Assembly: GCF_022760855.1 (NCBI RefSeq)
Contig: NZ_JAKTNR010000003.1
Location: 186,001 to 250,000 of the forward strand
Reading direction: 5' to 3'
DNA: 64,000 bases
Source: Thermus albus
GTDB taxonomy: Bacteria; Deinococcota; Deinococci; Deinococcales; Thermaceae
The notes beneath the pieces are model-generated. The model had not been told where the DNA came from. It ran no database searches and saw only the letters and a program-made list of their open reading frames with translations. Made by a program: the position numbers and the translations under genes. This document shows positions 53,188 through 61,810 of the stretch, piece by piece. The stretch's first letter is position 1. Each line of letters opens with the position of its first letter.

Positions 53188-54336
53188 GTGGAGGCGCGCC
53201 TACTCCTGGAGGAAGCCCTTCGGGGGCGGGGACTCCTCTACGCCTGGGCCCCCTTGGCCATGCCGGAGGAGGCCGAGGGGCGCTTTCGCCGCTTTTTGGC
53301 CGAGGGCAGGCACGGGGGGATGGCCTACCTGGAAAGGGGGGTGGAGGCCCGCTTCCGCCCAAGGCTTCGCTTCCCCTGGGCCAGGAGTGCCCTCCTCCTA
53401 TTTGCTCCTTACGCCTTCCCCGATCCCGGGGTGCCCCCTGGGGGCCTCAGGGTGGGCCGGGTGGCCCGCTACGCCTGGGTGCGGGACTACCACCGGCTTC
53501 TGGGGGAGGAGCTAAGGGCCCTGGAGGCCCTGGCCCAAAGCCTTGGGGTACAGGCCAGGGGTTACGTGGACCATGGGCCCATCCCCGAGCGCACCCTGGC
53601 CGCCCTTACCGGGGCGGGCTGGGTCGGCAAAAGCGGCATGTTTCTCTCCCCGGCCTTGGGTGTGCACGCTTTCATCGGGGTTCTCCTGACCTCCTTGGAG
53701 GTGGAGGCTTCTCCCCCGCACCCTAACCGCTGTGGGCGCTGTACCCGTTGCCTGGCCTCCTGCCCCACGGGGGCCCTTTTGGGGGACGGGACCCTGGACG
53801 CCAGGCGGTGCGTGGGTTACCTCACCGTGGAGCATAAGGGCTTTATCCCACCAGGGCTTTGGCCAGGGGTGGGGGATTGGCTTTTGGGGTGCGACCTCTG
53901 CCAGGAGATCTGCCCCTGGGACCGGTTCGGCTGGGTGTGGCGGGGTTTTCGGCCGGAGCCCGAGCTGGCCCATCCCAACCTGGAGGCGTTCTTCCGCCTT
54001 TCGGGAAGAGGCTTTCAGCGCAAGTTCGGGGATACCGCCTTCGCCCGCCCGGGAAGGGCCCGCATGGCCCGGAATGCCCTTATCGTGTTGAGCAATCTAG
54101 GCCTTGGGGAAGGCCTCATGGCGGTGGCGGCCAAAGACCCCCATCCCCTGGTTCGCCGCACCGCCCTCCACGCCCTCCACCGGGCGGGGAGGCCCATAGA
54201 GGGTTTCCTCCAGGACCCGGATGGGGAGGTGAGGGCCGAGGCCTTAATCCTCCTTGGGGAAGCGCCCCGTGCGGTAGACCCTTTCCAGGATGGGGGGGAG
54301 CTCCCAGGCCCGGAGGTCAAAGATGAGGGGGCCTAG
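53188..54336 (+). CDS. queG: Epoxyqueuosine reductase
   Basis: Cobalamin and iron-sulfur enzyme performing the last step of queuosine synthesis in tRNA, 382 residues. Cobalamin-side motifs are ARYAWVRDYH, YVDHGPIPERTLAALTGAGWVGKSGM. Two 4Fe-4S clusters are bound by CGRCTRCLASCPTGA and CDLCQEICPW. The C-terminus has HEAT-like helices (NALIVLSNLG, LVRRTALHALHRAG). The GTG start follows TAAAGT by 6 nt, a leaderless pattern. Its 3' end overlaps the convergent phosphoesterase gene by 93 bp. Confidence 0.94.
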   Translation: MEARLLLEEALRGRGLLYAWAPLAMPEEAEGRFRRFLAEGRHGGMAYLERGVEARFRPRLRFPWARSALLLFAPYAFPDPGVPPGGLRVGRVARYAWVRDYHRLLGEELRALEALAQSLGVQARGYVDHGPIPERTLAALTGAGWVGKSGMFLSPALGVHAFIGVLLTSLEVEASPPHPNRCGRCTRCLASCPTGALLGDGTLDARRCVGYLTVEHKGFIPPGLWPGVGDWLLGCDLCQEICPWDRFGWVWRGFRPEPELAHPNLEAFFRLSGRGFQRKFGDTAFARPGRARMARNALIVLSNLGLGEGLMAVAAKDPHPLVRRTALHALHRAGRPIEGFLQDPDGEVRAEALILLGEAPRAVDPFQDGGELPGPEVKDEGA

Positions 54337-54948
54337 GTCGTAGGGGACCTTAAGGGAGCGGACCTCGAGGGCCTCCGTGTCCAGGACCATGGCGTCGGCC
54401 CCGGGTTCCCCGCTCAGGCTCAGGCCCACGCTTCCAGGGTCGGCCACCAGGCCTGTGCCCAGGCGGCGGGATAGGGGGAGGTGCCGGCCCCCCAAGAGGA
54501 GGATCCTGGCCCCGTACCGTTCAAGATGGGGTAGGAGTTCCGCGGCCGGGCCCAGGAGGTCCAGGGGCTCTTCGGGGTTGCCTGGGGTGCCGTGGAAGGC
54601 CACAAGGCGGTTGCCCCCGTAGGTTTTGCGGTGAGAGAGCCTTAGGGAACGAAGGTAGTTGAGTTCCCTTTCCGAAAGCTGGGACCGGGTCCATTCCAAA
54701 GTGGCCTTGCCCACCCCCTCGGGTAGCGCTTCCGGCAGGGGGTAGGCCACCCTCAAGTCCCAGGCTCCGGCGATGGCGGAAAGCCCTTCCTTTATGAGGC
54801 GCCTGATGACCTGCTTGGGGTGGGGACCGTAGCCCACCAGGTCCCCCAGGACCAGGACCTCGTCCACGCCTTGGTGCCGCAGGGCCTCGAGGGCCGCCTC
54901 CAAGGCTGGCAGGTTGGCGTGAATATCGGAAATAACCCCCAGGCGCAC
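54244..54948 (-). CDS. Calcineurin-like metallophosphoesterase
   Basis: A 234-residue protein. The metal-binding motifs are VISDIHANLPALEAAL (D-x-H), VLGDLVGYGP (GD), AGAWDLRV where family members usually have GNHD or GNWD, FHGTPG and LGGRHLPLSR where GHTH is expected. The degenerate third and fifth motifs mean activity may be altered. GTG at 54948 is taken as start; an ATG six codons upstream is possible. The family often acts on cyclic nucleotides or phosphodiesters. Confidence 0.8.
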   Translation of the reverse strand: MRLGVISDIHANLPALEAALEALRHQGVDEVLVLGDLVGYGPHPKQVIRRLIKEGLSAIAGAWDLRVAYPLPEALPEGVGKATLEWTRSQLSERELNYLRSLRLSHRKTYGGNRLVAFHGTPGNPEEPLDLLGPAAELLPHLERYGARILLLGGRHLPLSRRLGTGLVADPGSVGLSLSGEPGADAMVLDTEALEVRSLKVPYDLGPLIFDLRAWELPPILERVYRTGRFPKED

Positions 54949-55017
54949 GGAACCATTCTGGCACATCCTTGGGAAAGCCTTGTGAAAGTTTGCCTTGTGA
55001 CCCCTTATCCTAAATGG

Positions 55018-56346
55018 GTGCGGCCCTTCCTCCTGGGTCTCCTTCTGGCCCTGACCCTGCCTCCCTTTCCCTTTGGTCCCTTGGCCCCCTTGGTGCTGGC
55101 CTTCCTCCTTACGGGTGGTTTTCGTACGGGGTTTCTCATGGGCCTCGGGTTTTGGGGCCTCCACCTCATCTGGCTTCCCCAAAGCTTCGCCCAACTTTTC
55201 GGCCCCTTAGGGGCCCTGCCCTTCGTCCCCTTGGTGCTGGTAAAAGCCCTTTCGTTTGCCCTCCTTTTCGCCCTTACCCCCTCGCCCTTGGCCCGGGTGG
55301 GGGGATGGGTGGTGCTGGAGTGGCTCACGGAGCAGGGGGACTTGGCCTTCCCTTGGGGTTTCCTGGGCTACAGCCTGGTGGAGGCCCCGGGGCGGGTGCT
55401 GGCTGCTTGGGGTGGGGTTTACCTTCTTTCCCTCCTGGTTTTGCTCTTCGCTTGGGGCTTTAGGGAAGGTCGTTACTGGCTTGTCCTACCATGGGCGGTC
55501 CTCTGGCTCTTCCCCTTACCCCCGTTGAGGGGTGAGGAGAAGGCCCTTCTGGTCCAGGGCAACATCAACCCCCTGGCCAAGGTCCAGGGGGAGTTGGGCG
55601 AGGGGGTCTATCCCCGCCTCACGCAAGAGGGCTTGGCCCAGCATCCCGAAGCCAGGTTGGTGGTTTGGCCCGAAACCGCGGTTTGGCGGATTCCTGACGT
55701 GGACTCCATTTTACAAGACCGCTATCTCTTGACGGGCGTGAACCTCTACGGCCCCAACCGGGCCGTCCTCTATTGGGAAGGAAGGGTGCTGGGCCACTAC
55801 GACAAGGTCCGCTTGGTACCCTTTGGTGAGCGCTTTCCCTTTCGGGAGGGGTTAGGGGGGGTGTACGCCTTTTTCTTCCGCTCCTTTGGACTCGGGGAGC
55901 TGGGGGACCGAACACCAGGGGGCCGGCTTGCCCCCATCAGACCCTACGGGGTCATGATCTGCTACGAATCGGTTTTCCCCTCCGTTGCCCGCACCCTGGT
56001 TTCGGAAGGGGCCAAGGTGCTGGTTCTCCTCACCAACGACGCCTGGTTTGGACCTTCCTTTGGCGGAAGGCAACACTTCGCCTTGGGGCGGCTTAGGGCG
56101 GTGGAGACTGGGCGCTGGCTTTTACGGGCGGGCAATGACGGCATCACCGCCGCCATAGACCCTTGGGGCCGGGTGGTGGCAGAGATTCCCCCTCACCGAG
56201 AGGGGTATTTGCTGGCGCCCTACGGTTTGAGGGAAGGTAGCACCTTCTATGTCCGCCATGGGGACTGGGCGGTGGGGGTGGCGTTGACGCTTTTCCTTCT
56301 GGGCCTTATCCTTAGGATGCGCGCGCCGGGGTGGCGGAACCGGTAG
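55018..56346 (+). CDS. lnt: Apolipoprotein N-acyltransferase
   Basis: Inner-membrane enzyme adding the third acyl chain to lipoproteins. Six or so N-terminal helices (RPFLLGLLLALTLPPFPFGPL onward) are followed by the nitrilase-like periplasmic domain. The Glu is in VVWPETAVW, Lys in GHYDKVRLVPFGER, Cys in GVMICYESVFP and LLTNDAWFG. A last membrane helix ends at GWRNR. GTG at 55018 is chosen because TATCCT lies 6 nt before it (leaderless pattern) and it starts the first helix; in-frame GTG codons at 54982 and 54997 are alternatives. The 3' end runs 22 bp into tRNA-Leu. Length is 442 residues. Confidence 0.9.
   Translation: MRPFLLGLLLALTLPPFPFGPLAPLVLAFLLTGGFRTGFLMGLGFWGLHLIWLPQSFAQLFGPLGALPFVPLVLVKALSFALLFALTPSPLARVGGWVVLEWLTEQGDLAFPWGFLGYSLVEAPGRVLAAWGGVYLLSLLVLLFAWGFREGRYWLVLPWAVLWLFPLPPLRGEEKALLVQGNINPLAKVQGELGEGVYPRLTQEGLAQHPEARLVVWPETAVWRIPDVDSILQDRYLLTGVNLYGPNRAVLYWEGRVLGHYDKVRLVPFGERFPFREGLGGVYAFFFRSFGLGELGDRTPGGRLAPIRPYGVMICYESVFPSVARTLVSEGAKVLVLLTNDAWFGPSFGGRQHFALGRLRAVETGRWLLRAGNDGITAAIDPWGRVVAEIPPHREGYLLAPYGLREGSTFYVRHGDWAVGVALTLFLLGLILRMRAPGWRNR
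56284..56312 (+). promoter_or_regulatory. Promoter of tRNA-Leu, inside lnt
   Basis: -35 TTGACG (56284-56289), 17-bp spacer, -10 TATCCT (56307-56312), 12 nt before the mature tRNA. It lies wholly within the lnt coding region. Confidence 0.75.
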
Positions 56347-56409
56347 ACGCGGCAGACTCAAAATCTGCTGTCCGCTAAGGACGTGCGGGTTCGAGTCCCG
56401 CCCCCGGCA
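56325..56409 (+). tRNA. tRNA-Leu (anticodon CAA)
   Basis: Class II tRNA of 85 nt with a long variable arm. Acceptor stem GCCGGGG / CCCCGGC, discriminator A, encoded CCA (56410-56412), and anticodon stem-loop GCAGA-CTCAAAA-TCTGC giving CAA. The lnt stop codon TAG (56344-56346) lies in its D-loop region. A strong terminator follows. Confidence 0.95.
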
Positions 56410-56416
56410 CCAAGAG

Positions 56417-56451
56417 GGGCCGGGCCCAAGGGGCCCGGCCCTAAGTTTTTT
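56417..56451 (+). terminator. Intrinsic terminator after tRNA-Leu
   Basis: GGGCCGGGCCC, loop AAG, GGGCCCGGCCC, TAAG and six T. It is the strongest terminator in the window. Confidence 0.9.
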
Positions 56452-56658
56452 GCACCCCTTTGTCCTACGTCCTTCCCCCAAGTTCCTCCGTGGTCAACCC
56501 TACCAGCAAGCCCCTTCGGGGCCCCTCCCTGAAGCGAGCTGGACTGGGTGGGATTATGCCTTTTCTCGTATTTCGTTCCCCGAGCTCCACATGAGGTGCC
56601 ACCTATCCAAGGGCTTTTCCGGGGCCCCCACCCTGGCAGGGGCGAGGGTGGGGTGGTA
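56452..56658. other. Intergenic region between tRNA-Leu and the PfpI gene
   Basis: About 200 bp without a credible gene. It holds small GC hairpins (for example CCCCTTCGGGG near 56512) and, next to the PfpI stop, a 9-bp stem CCCCACCCT / AGGGTGGGG at 56626-56653, likely the PfpI terminator on the minus strand. The lower-GC centre (about 56550-56600) is unlike its surroundings and might be a mobile-element remnant, but I cannot match it to one. Confidence 0.45.
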
Positions 56659-57240
56659 TTAGACCCCTTCTATCCGCACCCCGAGGACTTCCAGGAACCG
56701 GGCCAGCCATACGGGGTGGGCTGGCCACGCGGGGGCGGTCACCAGGTTGCCGTCCACCACGGCCTGGTCCACCGGTACTTCCACGTACTCGGCCCCGGCC
56801 AGGGTAAGCTCAGGCCCCACCGCTGGGTAAGCGGTGGCCCTCCGCCCCTGCATGACCCCGGCGGCCGTGAGCACCTGAAGCCCATGACAGATGGCGGCCA
56901 CGGGTTTGTTGGCCTCAAAGAAGTGGCGGACGATCTCCAATACCCGGGGCTCCCGGCGGATATACTCCGGGGCCCGCCCGCCAGGGACCACCAGGGCGTG
57001 GTACTGGGCAGGGTCCACCTCCTCGAAGGTGTGGTTCAGGGTGAAGTTGTGCCCGGGCTTTTCCGAGTAGGTCTGGTCCCCCTCAAAGTCGTGCACCGCG
57101 GTGCGCACCTTCTGGCCAGAGCGCTTACCCGGGCAGACCGCGTGCACCTCAAAGCCCAGCATCTTCAGGGCCTGGAAGGGCACCATGACCTCATAGTCCT
57201 CCACGAAATCCCCTACCAAGAAAAGGATCCTGCGCGCCAT
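56659..57240 (-). CDS. PfpI-family protein (DJ-1 superfamily)
   Basis: A 193-residue protein. The nucleophile elbow is intact: [14 protein letters not shown], with the acidic partner in [39 protein letters not shown] before it, and [13 protein letters not shown] at the end. Members are general stress proteins with reported protease, chaperone or deglycase activity. A Gly/Ala-rich first strand ([11 protein letters not shown]) confirms the ATG at 57240. It is separate from the Cys-less DJ-1-like protein at 28162-28656. Confidence 0.9.
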   Translation of the reverse strand: MARRILFLVGDFVEDYEVMVPFQALKMLGFEVHAVCPGKRSGQKVRTAVHDFEGDQTYSEKPGHNFTLNHTFEEVDPAQYHALVVPGGRAPEYIRREPRVLEIVRHFFEANKPVAAICHGLQVLTAAGVMQGRRATAYPAVGPELTLAGAEYVEVPVDQAVVDGNLVTAPAWPAHPVWLARFLEVLGVRIEGV

Positions 57241-57286
57241 ACCTCACCTCCTGGCCTCGAGGGCTCCCTTTAGCTTACCCCCTGGC

Positions 57287-58048
57287 CTAACCTCCCGCAA
57301 GGGGTTTTTCCCAAAGGGCCAGGGTGTAGCCTTCCTCCAGGATGAGTCTCGGTGGACTTCCCAGGGCCCTTTGCAGCAGGGCTTGGAGATTTTCTGGGGA
57401 AAACCGGTTTTCTAGAGGGGGCCCCTCTTCTTCCTGGCGAAAGGGCCACTCCAGGACCACCACCCGCCGGGCTACCCGGGCGGCTTCCCTAAGGGCGGGG
57501 ATGGGGTCTAGGTGGTGGAGGCTTAGACCGAAAAAGGCCAGGTCAAAGCTCTGGTTGGGGAAGGGGAGATCTTCCCCGCGGGCTTCCAGAAAGTGGGCTT
57601 CCTTCACCTTGGCCCGGGCCACCTCGAGGCGGTCGGAGCGCGGGTCTATCCCCACGGTAAATAGGCCCAGGCGGGTGAAGGCCTCGGCGAAGATGCCGGT
57701 GCCCGTGCCGATGTCCAAAACGCTTCTGGCCTCCAAGCCCTCTAGGGCCTTCCTGGCTATCTCCAAGGGGGGGAAGCGCTTTAGCCGCTCGGGTTTACGA
57801 AAAGGGTCCTTGGCCTCGCAGGCGTTGGTGAACAGGGCCCACATCACCGTGGCCCCTTCCTCCCCCGCGGCCAAAAAGGCGGCCTTAAGGGCTTGGAATA
57901 CGGCCTCTTCCTCCCCTGAGAGTTCCGTGTGGGTGGGAAAAACCCGGTGGGTCGTGGCGCTTTTTTCCAGAGCCAGGAGGGCCTTTTCCACCGCCCGATA
58001 ATCTCCCTGCAGGAGGGGGTAGAGGGCGAAAAGGACCTTTACCGCCAT
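57287..58048 (-). CDS. Methyltransferase with N-terminal YkoF-like domain
   Basis: A 253-residue fusion. Residues 1-75 (KVLFALYPLLQGDYRAVEKALLALE...ATVMWALFTNAC) resemble the small YkoF/thiamin-binding fold, which usually stands alone and binds HMP or thiamin. Residues about 85-230 are a class I SAM methyltransferase: VLDIGTGTGIFAEAFTRLGLFTVGID, GEDLPFPNQSFDLAFFGLSLHHLDP. The ATG at 58048 overlaps the upstream methyltransferase by 10 bp. The substrate is unknown; a thiamin-related or small-molecule methylation is suggested by the fusion only. Confidence 0.78.
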   Translation of the reverse strand: MAVKVLFALYPLLQGDYRAVEKALLALEKSATTHRVFPTHTELSGEEEAVFQALKAAFLAAGEEGATVMWALFTNACEAKDPFRKPERLKRFPPLEIARKALEGLEARSVLDIGTGTGIFAEAFTRLGLFTVGIDPRSDRLEVARAKVKEAHFLEARGEDLPFPNQSFDLAFFGLSLHHLDPIPALREAARVARRVVVLEWPFRQEEEGPPLENRFSPENLQALLQRALGSPPRLILEEGYTLALWEKPLAGG

Positions 58049-58683
58049 CTCCCCAAGTATAAGGCGCCGCGGTTTCCCGCCCGTCGGCCTGCGGCGTCGG
58101 CTTCCGCAAAGGGGGGTTGGGCCTCAGGGGCCAGGAAAAGGGCCTCCTTGGCCTGGAGTGGGGGGCCTAGAAGGGCCTCCAGGTCCTCCCGGCTCAGGAA
58201 GCGGGCCCCTTGCCAAGGGGGGACCCCTCTTTCCCCCAGCCTCCGGTAAAGGGCCGCCCAGGGGGAGAGGGCCTCGAGGATCCCCACCAAGAGGCTTCCC
58301 CCCTCCTTCAGGACCCTTTTGGCCTCGGCAAGGACCCTTTCCACATCCTCCACGAACTCCAGCACGGTGAAGAGGAGGACCACATCAAAGCTTTTCTCGG
58401 GGAAGGGTAGGGCCTCCCCCCGGCCCGCCACCCAGGCGGCTTCCGGCACCCTCTTCTGCCCCACCCGGAGCATGGCCAAGGAGGGCTCAAGCCCCACCTT
58501 CCTGGGATAGGGGAGGCGCTTAAGCCAGTAGCCGGTTCCCGCCCCCACCTCGAGGAGGCTTTCCCCAGGGGGAAGCAGGGTCCTAAGGGCCCTTTCCTCC
58601 TCCGCGATGGCAAAGGCCCCCAAGGGGGTTTCGTACCAGGCCTCGTAGGCCTCGGCCAGGTGCTCAAAGGGATCCTCCCGCAT
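58039..58683 (-). CDS. Class I SAM-dependent methyltransferase
   Basis: A 214-residue protein. SAM-binding motif I is LLEVGAGTGYWLKRLPYPRKVGLEPS, motif II is GEALPFPEKSFDVVLLFTVLEFVEDVERVL and EAKRVLKEGGSLLVGI follows (UbiE/Methyltransf_11 type). The N-terminus (DPFEHLAEAYEAWYETPLGAFA) is typical of small-molecule methyltransferases. It is coupled to the YkoF-fused methyltransferase and lies 5 bp after the glucosidase gene; substrate unknown. Confidence 0.88.
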   Translation of the reverse strand: MREDPFEHLAEAYEAWYETPLGAFAIAEEERALRTLLPPGESLLEVGAGTGYWLKRLPYPRKVGLEPSLAMLRVGQKRVPEAAWVAGRGEALPFPEKSFDVVLLFTVLEFVEDVERVLAEAKRVLKEGGSLLVGILEALSPWAALYRRLGERGVPPWQGARFLSREDLEALLGPPLQAKEALFLAPEAQPPFAEADAAGRRAGNRGALYLGRWR

Positions 58684-58688
58684 CCCCT

Positions 58689-60275
58689 TTAGCTTAGGCG
58701 AACCACCACCCCCTCGTGGGGCCGCAGGCGAAGGGAGGTGGGGGTGGCTTCCTCCCGGTCCAAATGGGTGGAGAGGACCACGTGGCCCTGCTGGGGAAGC
58801 TCCAGAACTTTTTCCCGGTCCGTGAAGTTAAGGGCCACCAGGAAGCCTTCCCCCCGCAGGTAGGCGTAGACTCCGCCCCCGGCCCGGTAGGTGCGGTAAG
58901 GGCCATAGAGGAAGCTTTCATCCCGGCGCAGGGCCATAAGGCGCTTCACCAGCTGGAGCATGGACCGGGGGTCTTTTTCCTGGACCGCCACGTTCCGCAC
59001 CGGCCAGTCGGGGTTTAGGGGAAGCCAAGGCTCCGCGGTGGAAAAGCCGGCGTAGGGGGAGGTGTCCCAAGGCATGGGGGTGCGCTCGGGATCGCGGCCC
59101 AGGCTGTGATAACCCGCTGGGGCGCGGTCCTTCTGCCTCAAGGCGGCGGGGTCCTGCACCTTTTCCGGGGGGATCTCCCCATCGGGCAGGGCCAGCTCGT
59201 CCCCGTAGTACCAGGTAGGGGTGCCCCGCAGGGTGAAAAGGAGCATGGCCGCCACCCGGGCCTGGGCCTCCCCTAGCCTCGAGGCCAGCCGGGGCTGGTC
59301 GTGGTTTCCCAGGACCCAGTTGGGCCAGTCAAAGCGGGTGAGGAGGCTTTCGTAGGTTTCCACAATGCGGGCGATGTTTTCCGGTTGCCAATGGGGAAGG
59401 CCTTCCGTGATCAGGCTGAAGTTGAAGGGGAGGTGGCACCCCGCCCGGTAGTAGCGCACCAAACGGTGGAGGGGAAGGTAGATTTCCCCCACCATGACCC
59501 GCTCCCTTCCGGGCTGGCTGAACTGGTCCAGGACGTAGCGCATCTCCCGCACAAAGGCGTGGGTTTCCGGCTGGTCTTCGGTGAAGGGGTGTTGGTGGCG
59601 CAGCCTATCGGGGAGTCCGGGCCGCCACTCGGGGTTTCCCGGCTCATCCCGAAAGAGGGGGTCCTTGGCCAGGAGCCAGAGGACATCCACCCTAAAGCCG
59701 TCCACACCCCGCCGCAACCAAAAGCGCATGGCCTCGTAGATGGCCTCCCGCACCTCGGGATTCTGCCAGTTGAGGTCGGGTTGCTCGGGCAGGAAGAGGT
59801 GGAGGTAGTACTGGCCTGTCCTTGCGTCCCAAGACCAGGCGGGGCCCCCGAAGAAGCTTTGCCAGTTGTTGGGGGGTCCCCCATTCGGCCCCGGGTCCTT
59901 CCAGATGTACCAGTCCCTTTTGGGGTTATGCCGGGAAGCTCGGGATTCCAAAAACCAGGGATGCTGGTCCGAGGTGTGGTTGGGCACCAGATCTATGAGC
60001 ACCTTAAGCCCTAGGGCATGGGCTTCCTCCAGGAGGCGGTCAAAGTCAGCCAGGGTGCCGAAGGTGGGATCCACATCGCAGTAGTCGGCCACGTCGTAGC
60101 CGAAGTCCTTCATGGGGCTTTTGTAGAAGGGGGAAAGCCATAGGGTTCCCACCCCCAGGTCCTTCAGGTAAGGAAGCCTTCGGCGGATGCCCTCGAGGTC
60201 CCCGATCCCGTCCCCGTTGGAATCCTGGAAGCTCCTCGGGTAGATCTGGTAGATGACCGTTTCCTTCCACCACAT
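58689..60275 (-). CDS. GH13 alpha-glucosidase / oligo-1,6-glucosidase
   Basis: Glycoside hydrolase family 13 enzyme of 528 residues. MWWKETVIYQIYPRSFQDSNGDGIGDLEGI starts the barrel. Conserved regions are DLVPNHTS, GFRVDVLWLL (nucleophile Asp), GEIYLP (acid Glu) and LGNHDQPRL; the C-terminal beta domain follows. The QPDLNWQNPEVR element is typical of exo-acting alpha-glucosidases cutting short maltooligosaccharides or isomaltose. Its promoter is TTCCAC-17-TAGACT ending 6 nt before the ATG (leaderless). It is divergent from otsA. Confidence 0.93.
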   Translation of the reverse strand: MWWKETVIYQIYPRSFQDSNGDGIGDLEGIRRRLPYLKDLGVGTLWLSPFYKSPMKDFGYDVADYCDVDPTFGTLADFDRLLEEAHALGLKVLIDLVPNHTSDQHPWFLESRASRHNPKRDWYIWKDPGPNGGPPNNWQSFFGGPAWSWDARTGQYYLHLFLPEQPDLNWQNPEVREAIYEAMRFWLRRGVDGFRVDVLWLLAKDPLFRDEPGNPEWRPGLPDRLRHQHPFTEDQPETHAFVREMRYVLDQFSQPGRERVMVGEIYLPLHRLVRYYRAGCHLPFNFSLITEGLPHWQPENIARIVETYESLLTRFDWPNWVLGNHDQPRLASRLGEAQARVAAMLLFTLRGTPTWYYGDELALPDGEIPPEKVQDPAALRQKDRAPAGYHSLGRDPERTPMPWDTSPYAGFSTAEPWLPLNPDWPVRNVAVQEKDPRSMLQLVKRLMALRRDESFLYGPYRTYRAGGGVYAYLRGEGFLVALNFTDREKVLELPQQGHVVLSTHLDREEATPTSLRLRPHEGVVVRLS

Positions 60276-60281
60276 GCCAGG

Positions 60282-60310
60282 AGTCTACGGCTTCCGGCCC
60301 GGGTGTGGAA
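60282..60310 (-). promoter_or_regulatory. Promoter of the alpha-glucosidase gene
   Basis: Minus-strand -35 TTCCAC (60310-60305), 17-bp spacer, -10 TAGACT (60287-60282), 6 nt before the ATG. Confidence 0.6.
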
Positions 60311-60460
60311 GGGTTCCCACGCCATGGGTGTGAGGCCTTGGTATACGGCATGACGCGGAAAAGGGGAGTGGGGCCGGGCATGGGGGATTTACGGGGGAGG
60401 CTTTCCCAAGAAATGTATTGAGTGCAAAGTGGATTTGGAACCGGGATTATACTGGTGTTT

Positions 60461-61810
60461 GTGAGCCTGATTATCGTGGCCAACCGTGCTCCCTTCCGCA
60501 TAACCGCCGAAGGTCTGGTCCCCGCGGTGGGGGGGCTGGCCACTGCCCTCCTACCGGTCCTCGAGGCCCGGGGGGGGACCTGGGTGGCCGCGGCGGAGTG
60601 GGGCGAAAGGGGGCGGACGGCCCAGCCCAGGCAGACCGGGATCCGGCTGGAAAGGGTTTTCCTCAGCGATAGGGAATGGCAAGGTTACTACGGGGGATTC
60701 TCCAACCGGATCCTGTGGCCGCTTTGCCACTACTTTCTGGAAAAAGTCGAGCTAAAGCGGGAGTATTTCCAGGACTACCTGCGGGTTAACCGCCGCTTTG
60801 CCGAGGTGGTGGCCCGCATCCACCGGGAAGGGGACACCGTCTTTGTGCAGGACTACCATCTCCTCCTCCTCCCTGGGCTATTACGGGAGAAGATCCAGGG
60901 TCCCTTGGGCTTTTTCTTCCACATCCCCTGGCCTTCCAGCGGGGTTTTCCGCATCCTGCCTTGGGGGCGGGCCTTGGTGGAGGGGGTGTTGGGGGCGGAC
61001 CTGGTGGGCTTCCATACCCAGGAGTACGTGGAGAACTTCCTGCGCACCGCCGCCTACTATGGCTTTGCCGTGGAGGAAAACCGGGTACGGGTGGGAGAGC
61101 GGCTGGTACGGGTGGAGGCCCATCCTATGGGCATCGACACCCATAGGTTCCACCACTTTTCGGAGAGCCCAGAAGTGGGGGCGCATGCCAGGAGCCTGCG
61201 GCGCCTGGCCGGGGTGGACCGCTTGATCCTGGGGGTTGACCGCCTGGACTACACCAAGGGGATCCGGGAGAGGCTTCTGGCTTACGAGCGCTTCCTTCAG
61301 GCCTACCCCCATTGGCGGGGCCGGGTGGCCTTTTTCCAGATCGCTACCCCTAGCCGCACCCAGGTGGCCGCTTACCGGGAGCTCAAGCGCCAGGTGGATG
61401 AGGTGGTAGGCCGCATCCTGGGGGCGTTTCTCCGAGAGGACTGGGTACCCCTGCGCTACTTCTACCAAACCTACACCCAGGAGGAGCTTGCCGCCTTCTA
61501 CCGGGCAGCCGACGTGGCCCTCATTAGCCCCTTGCGGGACGGGATGAACCTGGTGGCCATGGAGTACGCTTACACCGCCTCGGAGGGGGTTTTGGTCCTT
61601 TCCAACCTGGCCGGGGCGGGGGAGTACCTCAAGGAGGCCCTTTTGGTTAACCCTTACGACCTGGACGGCATGGCCGCAGCCCTGGACAGGGCGTTGCGCA
61701 TGCCTCCTGGAGAGCGGCAGGAGCGGCTTTTGGCCCTGAAGGCGAGGGTCGAGGCCCTGAACGCCCAGACCTGGGCGGAACGTTTCCTCGCATCTTTGGA
61801 GGCGGGATGA
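60461..61810 (+). CDS. otsA: Trehalose-6-phosphate synthase
   Basis: Makes trehalose-6-phosphate from UDP- or ADP-glucose and glucose-6-phosphate, 449 residues (family GT20). IIVANRAPF opens the N-terminus. GGLATAL, VFVQDYHLLLLPGLLRE, FFFHIPWPSSGVFRILPWG, FHTQEYVENFL, LGVDRLDYTKGIRERLLAYERFL and SPLRDGMNLVAMEY are diagnostic. The GTG at 60461 is chosen because TATACT (60448-60453) lies 7 nt before it and conserved sequence begins at once; the frame opens earlier at 60422. It overlaps otsB by 4 bp. Confidence 0.95.
   Translation: MSLIIVANRAPFRITAEGLVPAVGGLATALLPVLEARGGTWVAAAEWGERGRTAQPRQTGIRLERVFLSDREWQGYYGGFSNRILWPLCHYFLEKVELKREYFQDYLRVNRRFAEVVARIHREGDTVFVQDYHLLLLPGLLREKIQGPLGFFFHIPWPSSGVFRILPWGRALVEGVLGADLVGFHTQEYVENFLRTAAYYGFAVEENRVRVGERLVRVEAHPMGIDTHRFHHFSESPEVGAHARSLRRLAGVDRLILGVDRLDYTKGIRERLLAYERFLQAYPHWRGRVAFFQIATPSRTQVAAYRELKRQVDEVVGRILGAFLREDWVPLRYFYQTYTQEELAAFYRAADVALISPLRDGMNLVAMEYAYTASEGVLVLSNLAGAGEYLKEALLVNPYDLDGMAAALDRALRMPPGERQERLLALKARVEALNAQTWAERFLASLEAG

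Noticed and set aside
56452..56658. A small gene (70 codons) starting near 56450
   Set aside because: It overlaps the tRNA-Leu terminator, has no ribosome-binding site and no recognisable protein features.
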